This document shows, piece by piece, positions 1-7,884 of a DNA stretch of 14,503 bases. A program made the translations under genes and the position numbers. The notes under the pieces are model-generated. The model was not told the origin of the DNA. It saw nothing but the letters and a program-made list of their open reading frames with translations, and ran no database searches. Source of the stretch: an uncultured Bacteroidales bacterium (lineage in GTDB: Bacteria; Bacteroidota; Bacteroidia; Bacteroidales; P3); the NCBI GenBank assembly GCA_900319595.1, contig ONOZ01000249.1, forward strand, positions 1 to 14,503, given 5' to 3'. Every line of letters begins with the position of its first letter. Position 1 is the stretch's first letter.

Positions 1-49
1 AATAGAAAGAAAAAAGATAAAAATTTATAAATAATTCAAAAAAAAAGAC

Positions 50-57
50 TAAATTTG
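50..57 (+). promoter_or_regulatory. Putative -7 promoter element of the secreted protein gene
   Basis: The bases TAAATTTG match the Bacteroidota -7 consensus TAnnTTTG exactly. They lie about 72 bases upstream of the ATG at 130, which would give a leader of roughly 65 bases. No good TTTG is seen at the expected 19-base distance upstream; the nearest similar bases, TTTA at 24-27, leave a 22-base spacer. The call rests on the -7 box alone. Confidence 0.4.
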
Positions 58-129
58 CAAACTATGTAGAAAAATAGTGTCTTTTGTCTAAAAAGATATT
101 AGTTGATGTGTATTTAATAGTATAAGGAT

Positions 130-3072
130 ATGTTAAAAAAAGATACAAAAAAGATATTAGGAGTTTTATTTGCATTGCTCTCGTGTAGCGTTGTAGCGAT
201 GTATGATATTCAGGCACAAAGTATATTAGAAGGGAGTAATATAGGCTTTATGCAATCGACACCGCCTAATTTTGCTGGTTGGGTTGCAAGAACAGGAACA
301 TATACATACGAGAATGATAATTATAATCAATCTACTACACCGCCATTCAAGTGGGATAAAACTTGGAATAAGCCAGAGGAGGCAAAATGGTCGCGAGGTT
401 ATGGTTATGGTGCTGATGCTGATGTTTATGCCTTTGAAGTTATAACAGATAAGAATGCAACAGATGCAGTTACAGGAGGTGGGTTAAAGAAGATTCCTTC
501 TCATTTAGGTTTTGAGCGTTCGGTACGTTTAGGACACACCAGTGATGTTTGGGGGGGGGGTGTTTGCTCAGAGTTGCAGTATAGATTCACAGTTAATGAC
601 CAAAATGCCCTATTGATTTTTGCATATGCAATGGTACTTGTGGCTCCACATCCTGAGCAAATGTTTGATAATCCAACTTTTGAAGTCGTTGTTACAGAAG
701 ATAAAGTTAATGATGACGATTTAGTAAATGATTGTTTGTTCTTCCAAAACTGTGGTAATTTTACATCACAGGAAATCGAAGGCAATTTGCCGACAGGTTG
801 GCATAAAGGTACAACAGGAGGTTTTGGAGGATACGATGATTGGGTATATAGCGATTGGAATCAAATTAGCGTAAATTTAAGTGAATATTTAGATAAGACT
901 GTTAGAGTTAAGATTAGAGTTAGTGGCTGTATTTATACTGCACATGGTGGTTATGGTTATTTTGCTGCACGAGTTGAAGAGCCAACAGTTACACTTCCTG
1001 GTTGTGTTACAGACGGGGAAGTTGTAACAACTGCTACTGCACCTTTGGGATATAGCAGTTATGAGTGGTTTGAATATGAGGGTGGCGAAAACGATTCTCA
1101 GGACGATATAAAATCAGCTTACGATTCTTACGGAAAAAATAAGATTGTCAATACAGAGAGAATTTTTGATATTGGCGATAATTTGATGGAAAATAAAGAT
1201 TCTAAGGTGTTTGCAGTCCGTTTGGTTGCTCCTACTCAGCATGTCAATTGGGGAAATAGTCATGCACCTGCTTGCGAAACTTATATTGCTTGTTTGGTAA
1301 ATGATATGCGTCCAAAGTTTGATGGTATGGTAAAAACAGCGGGTAGTGCAACTTATGGCAATGGAACTACAACAGGATATATTCCTACCGACCCTGATGC
1401 AAGTAAAGATGAGATTGGTTTCTATTTTGATGATGTTTCACCACGTAGTGATGATTTTCCTTTGGATTGGCAGGAGTTAGACTTTGGCGATGGAGAAAAA
1501 CTTTTGTTAGAAAAAACCGCTGGCGATATATGGAAAGCAAACGAAACAGTTACACCATTAGATGTAAATCACGTAAGAATAGAATTTAATCAACTTACAG
1601 GACAGCCTCATATTATTTACCACGAATATGAGAAAGGACAATATACTCTTACTCGCACAGCACACTCTTATGAACGTACTCCACAAAACGATGAAGACTC
1701 AATGTTTTGCGAAAAATTTGCAAAATTGGAAGTAGATGTGCCTATACGTCCGTCGCTACAACTAACAAGTCCAGATACTGTCTGCTATGGTGAAAGTGTT
1801 ACCATGGTTGCTACTTCGCCAGGTGATGATGCAACAGGTTATACATATAGCTGGTATTATGCAGATGGCAATGGCGACCCAATAGGTACTGACCCTTTCT
1901 TTGTTGGAGATACTTACGAAATAGAATCTTTACAAAGTGATATAAAGGTATATGTTTTAGTACAGACTGCAGAGAATTTCTATCGTTCTGCATTGGATAG
2001 CGTAAAAGTTCAAAAATTTCCTAAAATACAAATAGAAGGTGATACGATGATATGTATAGGTGAGAACTTGCACCTTACTGCTACCAATTTAGAGGAAGGT
2101 ACTTTGGGATTGAGATGGACTTATCAAAGACCAAATGCTAATACACAAGTAGGAACTACCGATCAAGTTGCAACATTAGAAGATGCCGTAACACAAGATA
2201 CAACAGTTTTCATAATAGCAGAAACAACCAATCATTGTATATCTTGGGAACAAAGGCATATTACGGTAGTTAAGCCTGTTGTTACAACAAGTAGGCAAGA
2301 AATTTGTGTTGGCGAAACAACAACACTTATAGGTAACGGAGCCGCTGATTATTCTTGGAGTGCGAACCCGGAGGACAATTCTTTGCAAACACCTAATCAA
2401 GGTATGAAAACAATAGATGTAACGCCCGAAACTACGACCGAATACACGATGATAGGTTATGGTCAAAATGGTTGCGAGGCTTCTGTCAATATCACAATAA
2501 AGGTTATACCTTACCCTGTTGTAAAATTCGGATTCTCACCAGATTTTGTAGATACTGACGAGCCAAGGGTGATGTTTATTGATTCTTCGGAGCATGCTGC
2601 TAAATCTGTTTGGACATTTTCGGATGGCGGACAAATGGAAGGTGGTACGGTTACATACGAATTTAATGTTTTGAATGTAGATAGTGTTGGTGTTCATTTG
2701 AATACATCTAATTATTTAGGTTGTTCCGCTGAGGGAGATACTACATTGCCTGTAGTTTTATTTGCAGTATGGATGCCAAACGCATTTACCCCTGATGGAG
2801 ATGGTATAAATGATAATTTCTTCTTTATGACTCGTAACAATTTGGAAGATGTTACTTTTGAAATCTATGATCGCTGGGGGACAAAGGTGTATTCTTATGA
2901 AACAAAAACATATGACTATCAAAACGATAGAGATATTAGTAGATTGGGTTGGGACGGTACATATAAGGACAAATATGTACAGAACGGAGCATATGTTTGG
3001 AGGCTATCTTATCGTAGAGTAGGAAGTAGTAGAATTTATGATACAAAAGGAACGGTCAATGTGATTAGATAA
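130..3072 (+). CDS. Secreted multidomain surface protein with type IX secretion type B C-terminal domain
   Basis: A 980-residue exported protein whose substrate is unknown. Residues 1-30 form a signal peptide (Lys-rich start, hydrophobic core, AQA-like end at 'IQAQS'). Residues about 125-300 resemble the N-terminal module of large Bacteroidales PKD-containing surface proteins: 'SVRLG' at 131-135, a 'YRFTV...NALLIFAYAMVL' stretch, and a closing 'GGYGYFAARVEEP'. Three Ig-like repeats follow, each opening with a Cys-x-Gly-Glu motif (Cys552, Cys642, Cys726). A PKD-like domain spans about 797-878. Residues about 882-980 are the gliding-motility/CHU_C domain ('PNAFTPDGDGINDNF', 'IYDRWGTKVY', 'GWDGTYKDKYVQNGAYVWRL'), the type B sorting signal for the type IX secretion system; such proteins cross the outer membrane and may stay cell-attached. 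The ATG at 130 is favoured because it directly yields the signal peptide; AAGGA at 124-128 is too close to be a normal ribosome site. Codons 141-144 (Trp-Gly-Gly-Gly) contain a run of ten G. The terminator at 3115-3154 suggests a single-gene transcript. Confidence 0.88.
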   Translation: MLKKDTKKILGVLFALLSCSVVAMYDIQAQSILEGSNIGFMQSTPPNFAGWVARTGTYTYENDNYNQSTTPPFKWDKTWNKPEEAKWSRGYGYGADADVYAFEVITDKNATDAVTGGGLKKIPSHLGFERSVRLGHTSDVWGGGVCSELQYRFTVNDQNALLIFAYAMVLVAPHPEQMFDNPTFEVVVTEDKVNDDDLVNDCLFFQNCGNFTSQEIEGNLPTGWHKGTTGGFGGYDDWVYSDWNQISVNLSEYLDKTVRVKIRVSGCIYTAHGGYGYFAARVEEPTVTLPGCVTDGEVVTTATAPLGYSSYEWFEYEGGENDSQDDIKSAYDSYGKNKIVNTERIFDIGDNLMENKDSKVFAVRLVAPTQHVNWGNSHAPACETYIACLVNDMRPKFDGMVKTAGSATYGNGTTTGYIPTDPDASKDEIGFYFDDVSPRSDDFPLDWQELDFGDGEKLLLEKTAGDIWKANETVTPLDVNHVRIEFNQLTGQPHIIYHEYEKGQYTLTRTAHSYERTPQNDEDSMFCEKFAKLEVDVPIRPSLQLTSPDTVCYGESVTMVATSPGDDATGYTYSWYYADGNGDPIGTDPFFVGDTYEIESLQSDIKVYVLVQTAENFYRSALDSVKVQKFPKIQIEGDTMICIGENLHLTATNLEEGTLGLRWTYQRPNANTQVGTTDQVATLEDAVTQDTTVFIIAETTNHCISWEQRHITVVKPVVTTSRQEICVGETTTLIGNGAADYSWSANPEDNSLQTPNQGMKTIDVTPETTTEYTMIGYGQNGCEASVNITIKVIPYPVVKFGFSPDFVDTDEPRVMFIDSSEHAAKSVWTFSDGGQMEGGTVTYEFNVLNVDSVGVHLNTSNYLGCSAEGDTTLPVVLFAVWMPNAFTPDGDGINDNFFFMTRNNLEDVTFEIYDRWGTKVYSYETKTYDYQNDRDISRLGWDGTYKDKYVQNGAYVWRLSYRRVGSSRIYDTKGTVNVIR
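551..560 (+). repeat. G10 homopolymer inside the secreted protein gene
   Basis: Ten consecutive G bases lie within codons 141-144 in an AT-rich gene; the next longest G run I noticed in the window is six (8272-8277). The frame is open with ten G. Losing one G leads to a TGA at 614-616 and gaining one leads to a TAG at 582-584, so either slip truncates the protein at roughly 150-160 residues. This is the expected layout of a slipped-strand phase-variation tract, but it could also be chance. Confidence 0.85.
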
Positions 3073-3114
3073 ATTTTGTAAAATAGGTTGCAAAATAAAG
3101 AGATTAAGATAGAA

Positions 3115-3154
3115 AAATTGCGGTAGAAATAAAGAAAAATTTTTATCGCAATTT
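3115..3154 (+). terminator. Rho-independent terminator after the secreted protein gene
   Basis: The left arm 3115-3130 pairs with the right arm 3139-3154 over 16 positions, including two G-T pairs, around an 8-base A-rich loop (3131-3138). A T-rich stretch (ATTTTGATATT) follows. It lies 43 bases after the stop codon at 3072 and separates this gene from the PUR-parA block. Confidence 0.75.
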
Positions 3155-3252
3155 ATTTTGATATTATCGCTGATAAATATTTTTATTTGAGTGATTAAGC
3201 AAAAATTTACGACTTTATTTTTACTATTTTTTTTTATTATAAAAATTTTTCA

Positions 3253-3260
3253 TAACTTTG
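3253..3260 (+). promoter_or_regulatory. Putative -7 promoter element of the PUR-par operon
   Basis: TAACTTTG matches TAnnTTTG exactly and lies 26 bases before the ATG at 3287, leaving a leader of about 20 bases. The position 19 bases upstream reads TTTT within a run of nine T (3227-3235) instead of TTTG. The box also lies inside the hydrophobic N-terminal extension that an upstream GTG would give, which argues against that start. Confidence 0.5.
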
Positions 3261-3286
3261 CAATTTCAATTAATAATCATAAGAAA

Positions 3287-3613
3287 ATGGAAAATAGAGA
3301 AGACAGAACAAATCAAGAGGTTTATTCAAAATCTTTAAGAGCGGGCAAGAGAACTTATTTCTTTGATGTTAAGAAAACAAAAAATAATGAAAAGTATCTT
3401 GTAATAACGGAGAGCAAGAAAGTTTTTAATAACGAGGATGGCTCTTTTGATTATGACAAACATAAGATTTTTCTATACAAGGAGGATTACGACAAGTTTT
3501 CAAGAATGTTAGAAAATATTATTGAATATATCAAAACAGGTATTCCTATTAGAGAAGAAATAGAAGAAATAAGAAGAGAAGAAGAATTACTTTCTGATGA
3601 TTTAACTTATTGA
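3287..3613 (+). CDS. PUR-family DNA/RNA-binding protein (DUF3276)
   Basis: A 108-residue cytoplasmic protein of the DUF3276 family, the bacterial relatives of eukaryotic PUR-alpha, which bind single-stranded DNA or RNA. The single PUR repeat is recognised from 'SLRAGKRTYFFDVKKTKN' (residues 16-33), 'LVITESKK' (38-45) and 'HKIFLYKEDYDKF' (59-71). The C-terminus (about 84-108) is strongly charged and Glu-rich, likely a helix. The frame can be extended to a GTG at 3191, but the extra 32 residues are encoded across the presumed promoter, so I chose the ATG at 3287, where family members typically begin with an acidic stretch followed by the RAGKRTYFFDV motif. The stop lies 17 bases before parA, so it is probably the first gene of the par operon. 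Its nucleic-acid target in this organism cannot be read from the sequence. Confidence 0.88.
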   Translation: MENREDRTNQEVYSKSLRAGKRTYFFDVKKTKNNEKYLVITESKKVFNNEDGSFDYDKHKIFLYKEDYDKFSRMLENIIEYIKTGIPIREEIEEIRREEELLSDDLTY

Positions 3614-3630
3614 TTGCAAGGAGTTTGACA

Positions 3631-4398
3631 ATGACTAAGATAATAGCAATAGCAAACCAAAAAGGCGGGGTAGGAAAGACAACAACTGCTATCAATTTAG
3701 CGGCTTCTCTTGCTATAATGGAAAAGAAGACATTGATTATAGATGCTGACCCTCAGGCAAATGCTTCTTCTGGTTTGGGAATAGATATAGACAATATAGA
3801 AAAATCTGTCTATGAGTGTATAATAGACAACACTTTAGCATCTGAGGCAATTGTAGAAAGTTCAACTCCAAATCTTTATGTCTTACCTTCTCGTATTGAT
3901 TTGGTGGGAGCAGAGGTGGAATTGACAAAGATGGAAAATAGGGAGTACAGATTAAGAAATATAATTGCTCCTATCAAAGACGAATATGATTATATTATCA
4001 TAGACTGCTCTCCTTCGTTAGGTTTGGTTACAATAAATGCTTTTGTAGCGGCAAATAGTGTTATCATTCCTGTACAATGTCAGTATTTTGCTTTAGAGGG
4101 TTTAGGTAAATTGCTCAACACCATCAAAATAGTACAGGGTAGTTTGAATACTACTTTGGATATAGAGGGTATATTACTAACGATGTTTGATACTCGTTTG
4201 CGATTGAATAGACAGGTTGCAGAGGACGTTCGGAGGCATCTAAAACAGTTGGTGTTTAACACGATTATATACAGTAATGTCAAACTTGCCGAGGCTCCTT
4301 CTCACGGACTTAGTGCCGTTATGTATGATGCTAACTCTACAGGGGCAATCAATTATATGAATTTGGCGGAAGAAATTATTGAAAGGGAACAAAAGTAA
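3631..4398 (+). CDS. parA: Chromosome partitioning ATPase ParA (Soj)
   Basis: A 255-residue ParA/MinD-type ATPase that binds DNA nonspecifically as an ATP dimer and moves ParB-parS complexes during chromosome segregation. Visible motifs are the deviant Walker A 'KGGVGKTT' (residues 11-18, signature lysine Lys11), the A' box 'DADPQANAS' (38-46) and Walker B 'IIIDCSPSLG' (Asp125). There is no N-terminal helix-turn-helix, as in chromosomal type Ib ParA, and the length fits that class. The ATG at 3631 is preceded by AAGGAG at 3618-3623 with a 7-base spacer, one of the few clear Shine-Dalgarno sequences in the window; an in-frame TTG at 3610 would only add seven residues. The gene sits between the PUR gene (17 bp) and parB (15 bp). 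Confidence 0.95.
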   Translation: MTKIIAIANQKGGVGKTTTAINLAASLAIMEKKTLIIDADPQANASSGLGIDIDNIEKSVYECIIDNTLASEAIVESSTPNLYVLPSRIDLVGAEVELTKMENREYRLRNIIAPIKDEYDYIIIDCSPSLGLVTINAFVAANSVIIPVQCQYFALEGLGKLLNTIKIVQGSLNTTLDIEGILLTMFDTRLRLNRQVAEDVRRHLKQLVFNTIIYSNVKLAEAPSHGLSAVMYDANSTGAINYMNLAEEIIEREQK

Positions 4399-4413
4399 AA
4401 ATCATAACTAAAT

Positions 4414-5334
4414 ATGGCTAAAACGAAATCACCTGCTTTGGGAAAAGGATTAGAAGCCCTTTTGGGAAGTATAGAAAAACAATCGGTAGTAAAAGACAAT
4501 GTTAAAACAGAAGTTGCAGCCGAGATTGCAAATATACCAATAAAAGCAGTTATTACTAATCCAGACCAGCCAAGAAAAGACTTTGATGCAAAAACCCTAA
4601 TAGAATTGTCACAAAGTATTAGAGAAAATGGCGTCATAGTTCCTATTACAGTAAATAAGCAAGGCGATAAATATATAATTATTGCAGGTGAGAGGCGTTT
4701 TCGTGCAGCCAAGATGATAGGTTTGAAAGAAATTCCTGCCTATATAAAAGTGGTAACTGAGGCTCAGCAAATGCAGATGGCTTTGATTGAGAATATTCAA
4801 AGGGAAGACCTTAATGCCATAGAGATTGCACTTTCGTTGAAAGCCTTATTAGACCAAACGGGATATAGCAAAGAACAATTGGCCAAGAAATTAGGTAAAT
4901 CGCGTGCTTCTATATCTAATTATGTACGTTTATTGCAACTGCCTGCTGAAATACAAATAGGTCTTCGTAAGGATGCTCTTACTATGGGACATGCACGAGC
5001 ATTGATAAACATAGAGGACGAAAAACAGCAGTTAGAACTTGCACGAAAGATTATAAACGAAGGTTTGAGTGTCAGGGAAGTTGAGATGTATTCCTCTAAA
5101 ATAAAAGAAAATACAACAAAAACGCTGAAATCAAAGAAAATACAACTGCCCGATAATTACAATTCCTTTTTATATTCTATAATCAAGCGTTTGAATACAC
5201 CGATACAAATTAGACGTTCCCAAAGAGGTAAAGGTACCATAACCATTACATTCAAAAATGATAAAGAATTTGAGCGTATTGCACTATTATTGAACGCCGA
5301 TAAAGTAAATACAAAAGGGTCTAAGACAAAATAA
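4414..5334 (+). CDS. parB: Chromosome partitioning protein ParB (Spo0J/Noc family)
   Basis: A 306-residue parS-binding CTPase that spreads on DNA and stimulates ParA. It begins with the typical 'LGKGLEALLG' (residues 9-18). Box I follows as 'NPDQPR' (49-54), then the nucleotide-binding box II 'GERRFRAAK' (92-100) and 'ENIQRE' (126-131). The helix-turn-helix that reads parS is 'LAKKLGKSRASISNYVRLL' (156-174), followed by 'MGHARAL'. The C-terminal part carries a short dimerisation domain ending near 'LLLNADKV'. The ATG at 4414 gives the family's usual N-terminus; no Shine-Dalgarno sequence is seen. Its TAA directly abuts the ATG of the next gene, so translation of the two is likely coupled. I found no convincing parS site in the window. 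Confidence 0.95.
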   Translation: MAKTKSPALGKGLEALLGSIEKQSVVKDNVKTEVAAEIANIPIKAVITNPDQPRKDFDAKTLIELSQSIRENGVIVPITVNKQGDKYIIIAGERRFRAAKMIGLKEIPAYIKVVTEAQQMQMALIENIQREDLNAIEIALSLKALLDQTGYSKEQLAKKLGKSRASISNYVRLLQLPAEIQIGLRKDALTMGHARALINIEDEKQQLELARKIINEGLSVREVEMYSSKIKENTTKTLKSKKIQLPDNYNSFLYSIIKRLNTPIQIRRSQRGKGTITITFKNDKEFERIALLLNADKVNTKGSKTK

Positions 5335-5952
5335 ATGAAGAAAAGTTTTTTGTTATTTATAGTTTTGTTGAATATACTTTGTATAAAAACATTTGCTTAT
5401 AACAGTTTTTTACAAAGTATATTTGATACATTAGAAACTAACGTAGCAAAAATTTCTAGTGATACGCTTATAGAAAATTCTCCATCTATTCAAACACATT
5501 CTCCTAAAAAAGCAACATTATTATCAACTTTTATTCCAGGAGCGGGACAAGTTTATAATAAGCAAGCATGGAAAGTGCCAATAATATATACTGCTGCAGC
5601 AGGAGTAGTATATTTTGCAATAACGAATGGAAAAAGTAAGGAAAAATTCAAAAAAGAATATTACAACCGTATCAATGGACAAACAGATGAACTACTTGCT
5701 GATTATATTACTTATACAGATGACGGAATATATAACTTGTACAACGCCTATAAGAGTAATTTTCAGTTAAGTATTATTGTTGGGGTTGTTTTTTATGCTT
5801 TGCAGATATTGGATGCTTATGTTTATGGCCATTTGTTTAATTTTGATTTATCGGAGGACTTAACTATGAGTTTAACTCCTCTTTATCTACCGCAATCTTA
5901 TGGCTTTAATAATTCGTCTTCACTTGGTTTTTCATTAAGTTTTAAATTTTGA
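5335..5952 (+). CDS. DUF5683 domain membrane/exported protein
   Basis: A 205-residue protein of unknown function belonging to DUF5683, a family commonly found immediately downstream of parB in Bacteroidota. Residues 1-21 are a signal peptide ending in 'TFA'. The conserved domain starts at 'STFIPGAGQVYNKQAWKVP' (64-82), runs into a hydrophobic segment (about 82-97), and continues with a second hydrophobic segment (about 144-160) and the family-typical 'LQILDAYVYGHLFNFD' (156-171). The C-terminus 'SLGFSLSFKF' ends in alternating hydrophobic residues and a terminal Phe, which resembles an outer-membrane strand end, but this is only suggestive. The ATG follows the parB stop with no spacer. The gene is probably the last of the operon; the downstream gap of 198 bp contains a new promoter candidate. 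Confidence 0.82.
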   Translation: MKKSFLLFIVLLNILCIKTFAYNSFLQSIFDTLETNVAKISSDTLIENSPSIQTHSPKKATLLSTFIPGAGQVYNKQAWKVPIIYTAAAGVVYFAITNGKSKEKFKKEYYNRINGQTDELLADYITYTDDGIYNLYNAYKSNFQLSIIVGVVFYALQILDAYVYGHLFNFDLSEDLTMSLTPLYLPQSYGFNNSSSLGFSLSFKF

Positions 5953-6054
5953 AAGGCTGTTTTAGAATTTAGCAGATATAATTCATAGCAAAGAAATTTG
6001 TTTGTTATATTTAACGAATTTTCTATAAAATTACGAAAAACCAAAAAAATATTG

Positions 6055-6062
6055 TAATTTTG
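6055..6062 (+). promoter_or_regulatory. Putative -7 promoter element of the PSP1-gldH-PBP block
   Basis: TAATTTTG matches TAnnTTTG exactly and lies 88 bases before the PSP1 start codon. The -33 position reads TACG, a poor match to TTTG. Transcription from here would give a leader of about 80 bases. That leader contains an 11-codon ORF (6079-6114) in the same frame as PSP1 but closed by TAA at 6112 and TAG at 6136. Confidence 0.45.
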
Positions 6063-6150
6063 CAAAATATAGAATAATATGGGAGGGTGTGCATATTTTA
6101 TTTTGAACCTATAATGCCACGTACCATATACAAAATAGATTTTTTTAATA

Positions 6151-7365
6151 ATGGAAGAAACAATAGAGACAATAGATAATACAAATAACGAATCTACACA
6201 AGATAAAGAAAAAGCGAAACTTTCTCAAACCGATTTGATTAGAAAACGGCAAAAGGAGGAAGATGATAAGTTTTTTATGGCAGAACAGTATGTCCATCCC
6301 TATTTTGAGGAAGACCCAACGCTTGGACTTTTACCAAAAAAATACAAGGAAGACCCTATATTGGCTCGTGGTTGTTGTCGTGTGCCTGAAAGTTATAAGA
6401 CCATTAGGGGTGCAGAGTTGAGTTCGTGTGAAAAACTTCACGTAACTAATTGGATGGAAACTGTTGTACCACCGGCTTACAGAGGGCATTTTGATTATGT
6501 TGAGGTTAGATTCAAAAATTCACATAAAGACTTTTATCAAGTTCCCGAAGGTTTAGAAATAGTTAAAGGGGACGTAGTTGCAGTAGAGTCTATGTCTGGG
6601 CATGATATAGGAATAGTATCTCTGGCGGGGGAGTTATGTAGATTGCAGATGAAAAAGAAAAAGGGATTTAATATAGACAATGTAAAAAGACTCTATCGCC
6701 GTGCAAAAGCCACAGATATAGAAAAATGGTTGGAAGCAATAGCAAAAGAAGACGAATCTTTGTTTAGAACTCGCAAGTTTGTTATGGAAGACGGACTTGA
6801 TATGAAAATAAATGACGTGGAGTTTCAGGGAGATGGGTCTAAGGCAATATTTTATTATACCGCGGACGAGAGAGTAGATTTTCGTTTATTGATAAAACAA
6901 TTGGCAGAAGCATTTCGTATCAAAATAGAAATGAAACAGATTGGGGCAAGACAAGAGGCTGGGCGATTAGGTGGCATTGGAACTTGTGGAAGAGAGTTGT
7001 GTTGTGCTTCTTGGCTAAACAATTTTTCTTCGGTTGGCACATCGGTTGCGAGAACTCAACAACTATCTCCAAATCCTCAGAAATTGGCGGGGCAATGTGG
7101 TAAGTTGAAATGTTGTCTTAATTATGAATATGATGTTTATCAAGATGCACTAAAAGATTTCCCTCCAATAGGGGTTGATATTTATACCGAAAAGGGCAAG
7201 GCAGTGTATAGGAAGGCAGATGTATTGAAAGGGATTTTGTGGTATTCGTACAAAGATTCATCAGATTTTATTCCAATTTCAGCTGAGAATGTAAAGAAAA
7301 TGTTGCGTATGAATAAGATGCAAAGGAATATACAAGATTTAGAGTCTTTTAAGGCAGATATGTAA
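6151..7365 (+). CDS. PSP1-domain protein, RicT/YaaT-like
   Basis: A 404-residue protein with the PSP1 C-terminal domain, homologous to B. subtilis RicT (YaaT), part of a complex that affects RNA processing and developmental switches there. Its role in Bacteroidota is not established. The N-terminal 60 residues are charged and low-complexity. A Cys-Cys pair occurs at 75-76 ('RGCCRVPESYK'). The hallmark is 'IGARQEAGRLGGIGTCGREL' (264-283), continuing to Cys284-Cys285, and 'GQCGKLKCCLNYEYD' (314-328). The cysteines at 279, 284, 285, 316, 321 and 322 could hold metal; RicT-containing complexes in Bacillus bind [4Fe-4S] clusters. The ATG at 6151 is the first start after in-frame stops at 6112 and 6136. 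gldH follows after 18 bp, and the order PSP1-gldH-penicillin-binding protein is a familiar one in Bacteroidota. Confidence 0.88.
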   Translation: MEETIETIDNTNNESTQDKEKAKLSQTDLIRKRQKEEDDKFFMAEQYVHPYFEEDPTLGLLPKKYKEDPILARGCCRVPESYKTIRGAELSSCEKLHVTNWMETVVPPAYRGHFDYVEVRFKNSHKDFYQVPEGLEIVKGDVVAVESMSGHDIGIVSLAGELCRLQMKKKKGFNIDNVKRLYRRAKATDIEKWLEAIAKEDESLFRTRKFVMEDGLDMKINDVEFQGDGSKAIFYYTADERVDFRLLIKQLAEAFRIKIEMKQIGARQEAGRLGGIGTCGRELCCASWLNNFSSVGTSVARTQQLSPNPQKLAGQCGKLKCCLNYEYDVYQDALKDFPPIGVDIYTEKGKAVYRKADVLKGILWYSYKDSSDFIPISAENVKKMLRMNKMQRNIQDLESFKADM

Positions 7366-7383
7366 TTTTTACAAACAAGCAAA

Positions 7384-7875
7384 ATGATAAAGTTTAGAGT
7401 AGCAAAAATATTATTTGGTCTTGTTGCAATAGTTTGTTTATTTGCAAGTTGCAATAATAGAGTTGTTTTTGACGAGTCGCAAAAAATTGATAAGAATGGC
7501 TGGAATATGTTGGACAATAAACAATTTAAAGTGAATATATCCGAAACAGATGCCTTGTACTCTTATCGCTTTGCCATAAATTTAAGACATACAAATGATT
7601 ATTCATATAATAATATTTTCTTTTTTGTAACTACTTTATTTCCTGATGGTAGTGTTGCGAAGAAAGATACTATTGAGTGTATTTTAGCAAATTATGATGG
7701 CACATGGAAAGGCAAAGGTAATGCAGATATAAAAGATAACAGATTTTGGTTTGCACAGAATGTAAAATTTACACAAAAAGGCGAATACGTTTTCAAAATA
7801 GAGCAGGCAACCAAAGATACTATTCTATTGGGAATAAAAGATATTGGTTTGCATATAGAAAAACAATCGCTGTAA
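7384..7875 (+). CDS. gldH: Gliding motility lipoprotein GldH
   Basis: A 163-residue lipoprotein of the GldH family, which is required for gliding in Flavobacterium johnsoniae and also occurs in non-gliding Bacteroidales. The hydrophobic leader ends in a lipobox Phe-Ala-Ser-Cys with Cys23 as the lipidated residue, so the protein should be anchored in an envelope membrane facing the periplasm. The family pattern is visible as 'FDESQKIDKNGWN' (about 30-42), 'YSYRFAINLRHTNDYSYNNI' (about 59-78) and the tail 'VFKIEQATKDTILLGIKDIG'. It lies 18 bp after the PSP1 gene and 9 bp before the penicillin-binding protein gene. Its exact biochemical role is unknown; the type IX signal on the first gene of the window suggests the host does have type IX secretion. 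Confidence 0.87.
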   Translation: MIKFRVAKILFGLVAIVCLFASCNNRVVFDESQKIDKNGWNMLDNKQFKVNISETDALYSYRFAINLRHTNDYSYNNIFFFVTTLFPDGSVAKKDTIECILANYDGTWKGKGNADIKDNRFWFAQNVKFTQKGEYVFKIEQATKDTILLGIKDIGLHIEKQSL

Positions 7876-7884
7876 TAAAAATTG

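Noticed and set aside
3191..3286. GTG-initiated extension of the PUR protein giving a hydrophobic, signal-peptide-like N-terminus
   Set aside because: The stretch contains the promoter -7 box TAACTTTG and a T9 run, is built from AT-rich intergenic DNA, and the family starts close to the ATG at 3287.
4353..4712. 119-codon open frame on the minus strand opposite parB
   Set aside because: It is antisense to strongly conserved ParB motifs, shows no recognisable domain and looks like a shadow frame.
6433..6450. Possible parS site (TTCACGTAA core) near the par genes
   Set aside because: Only about 9 of 16 positions match the parS consensus, it is not palindromic outside the core, and it lies inside the PSP1 coding sequence.
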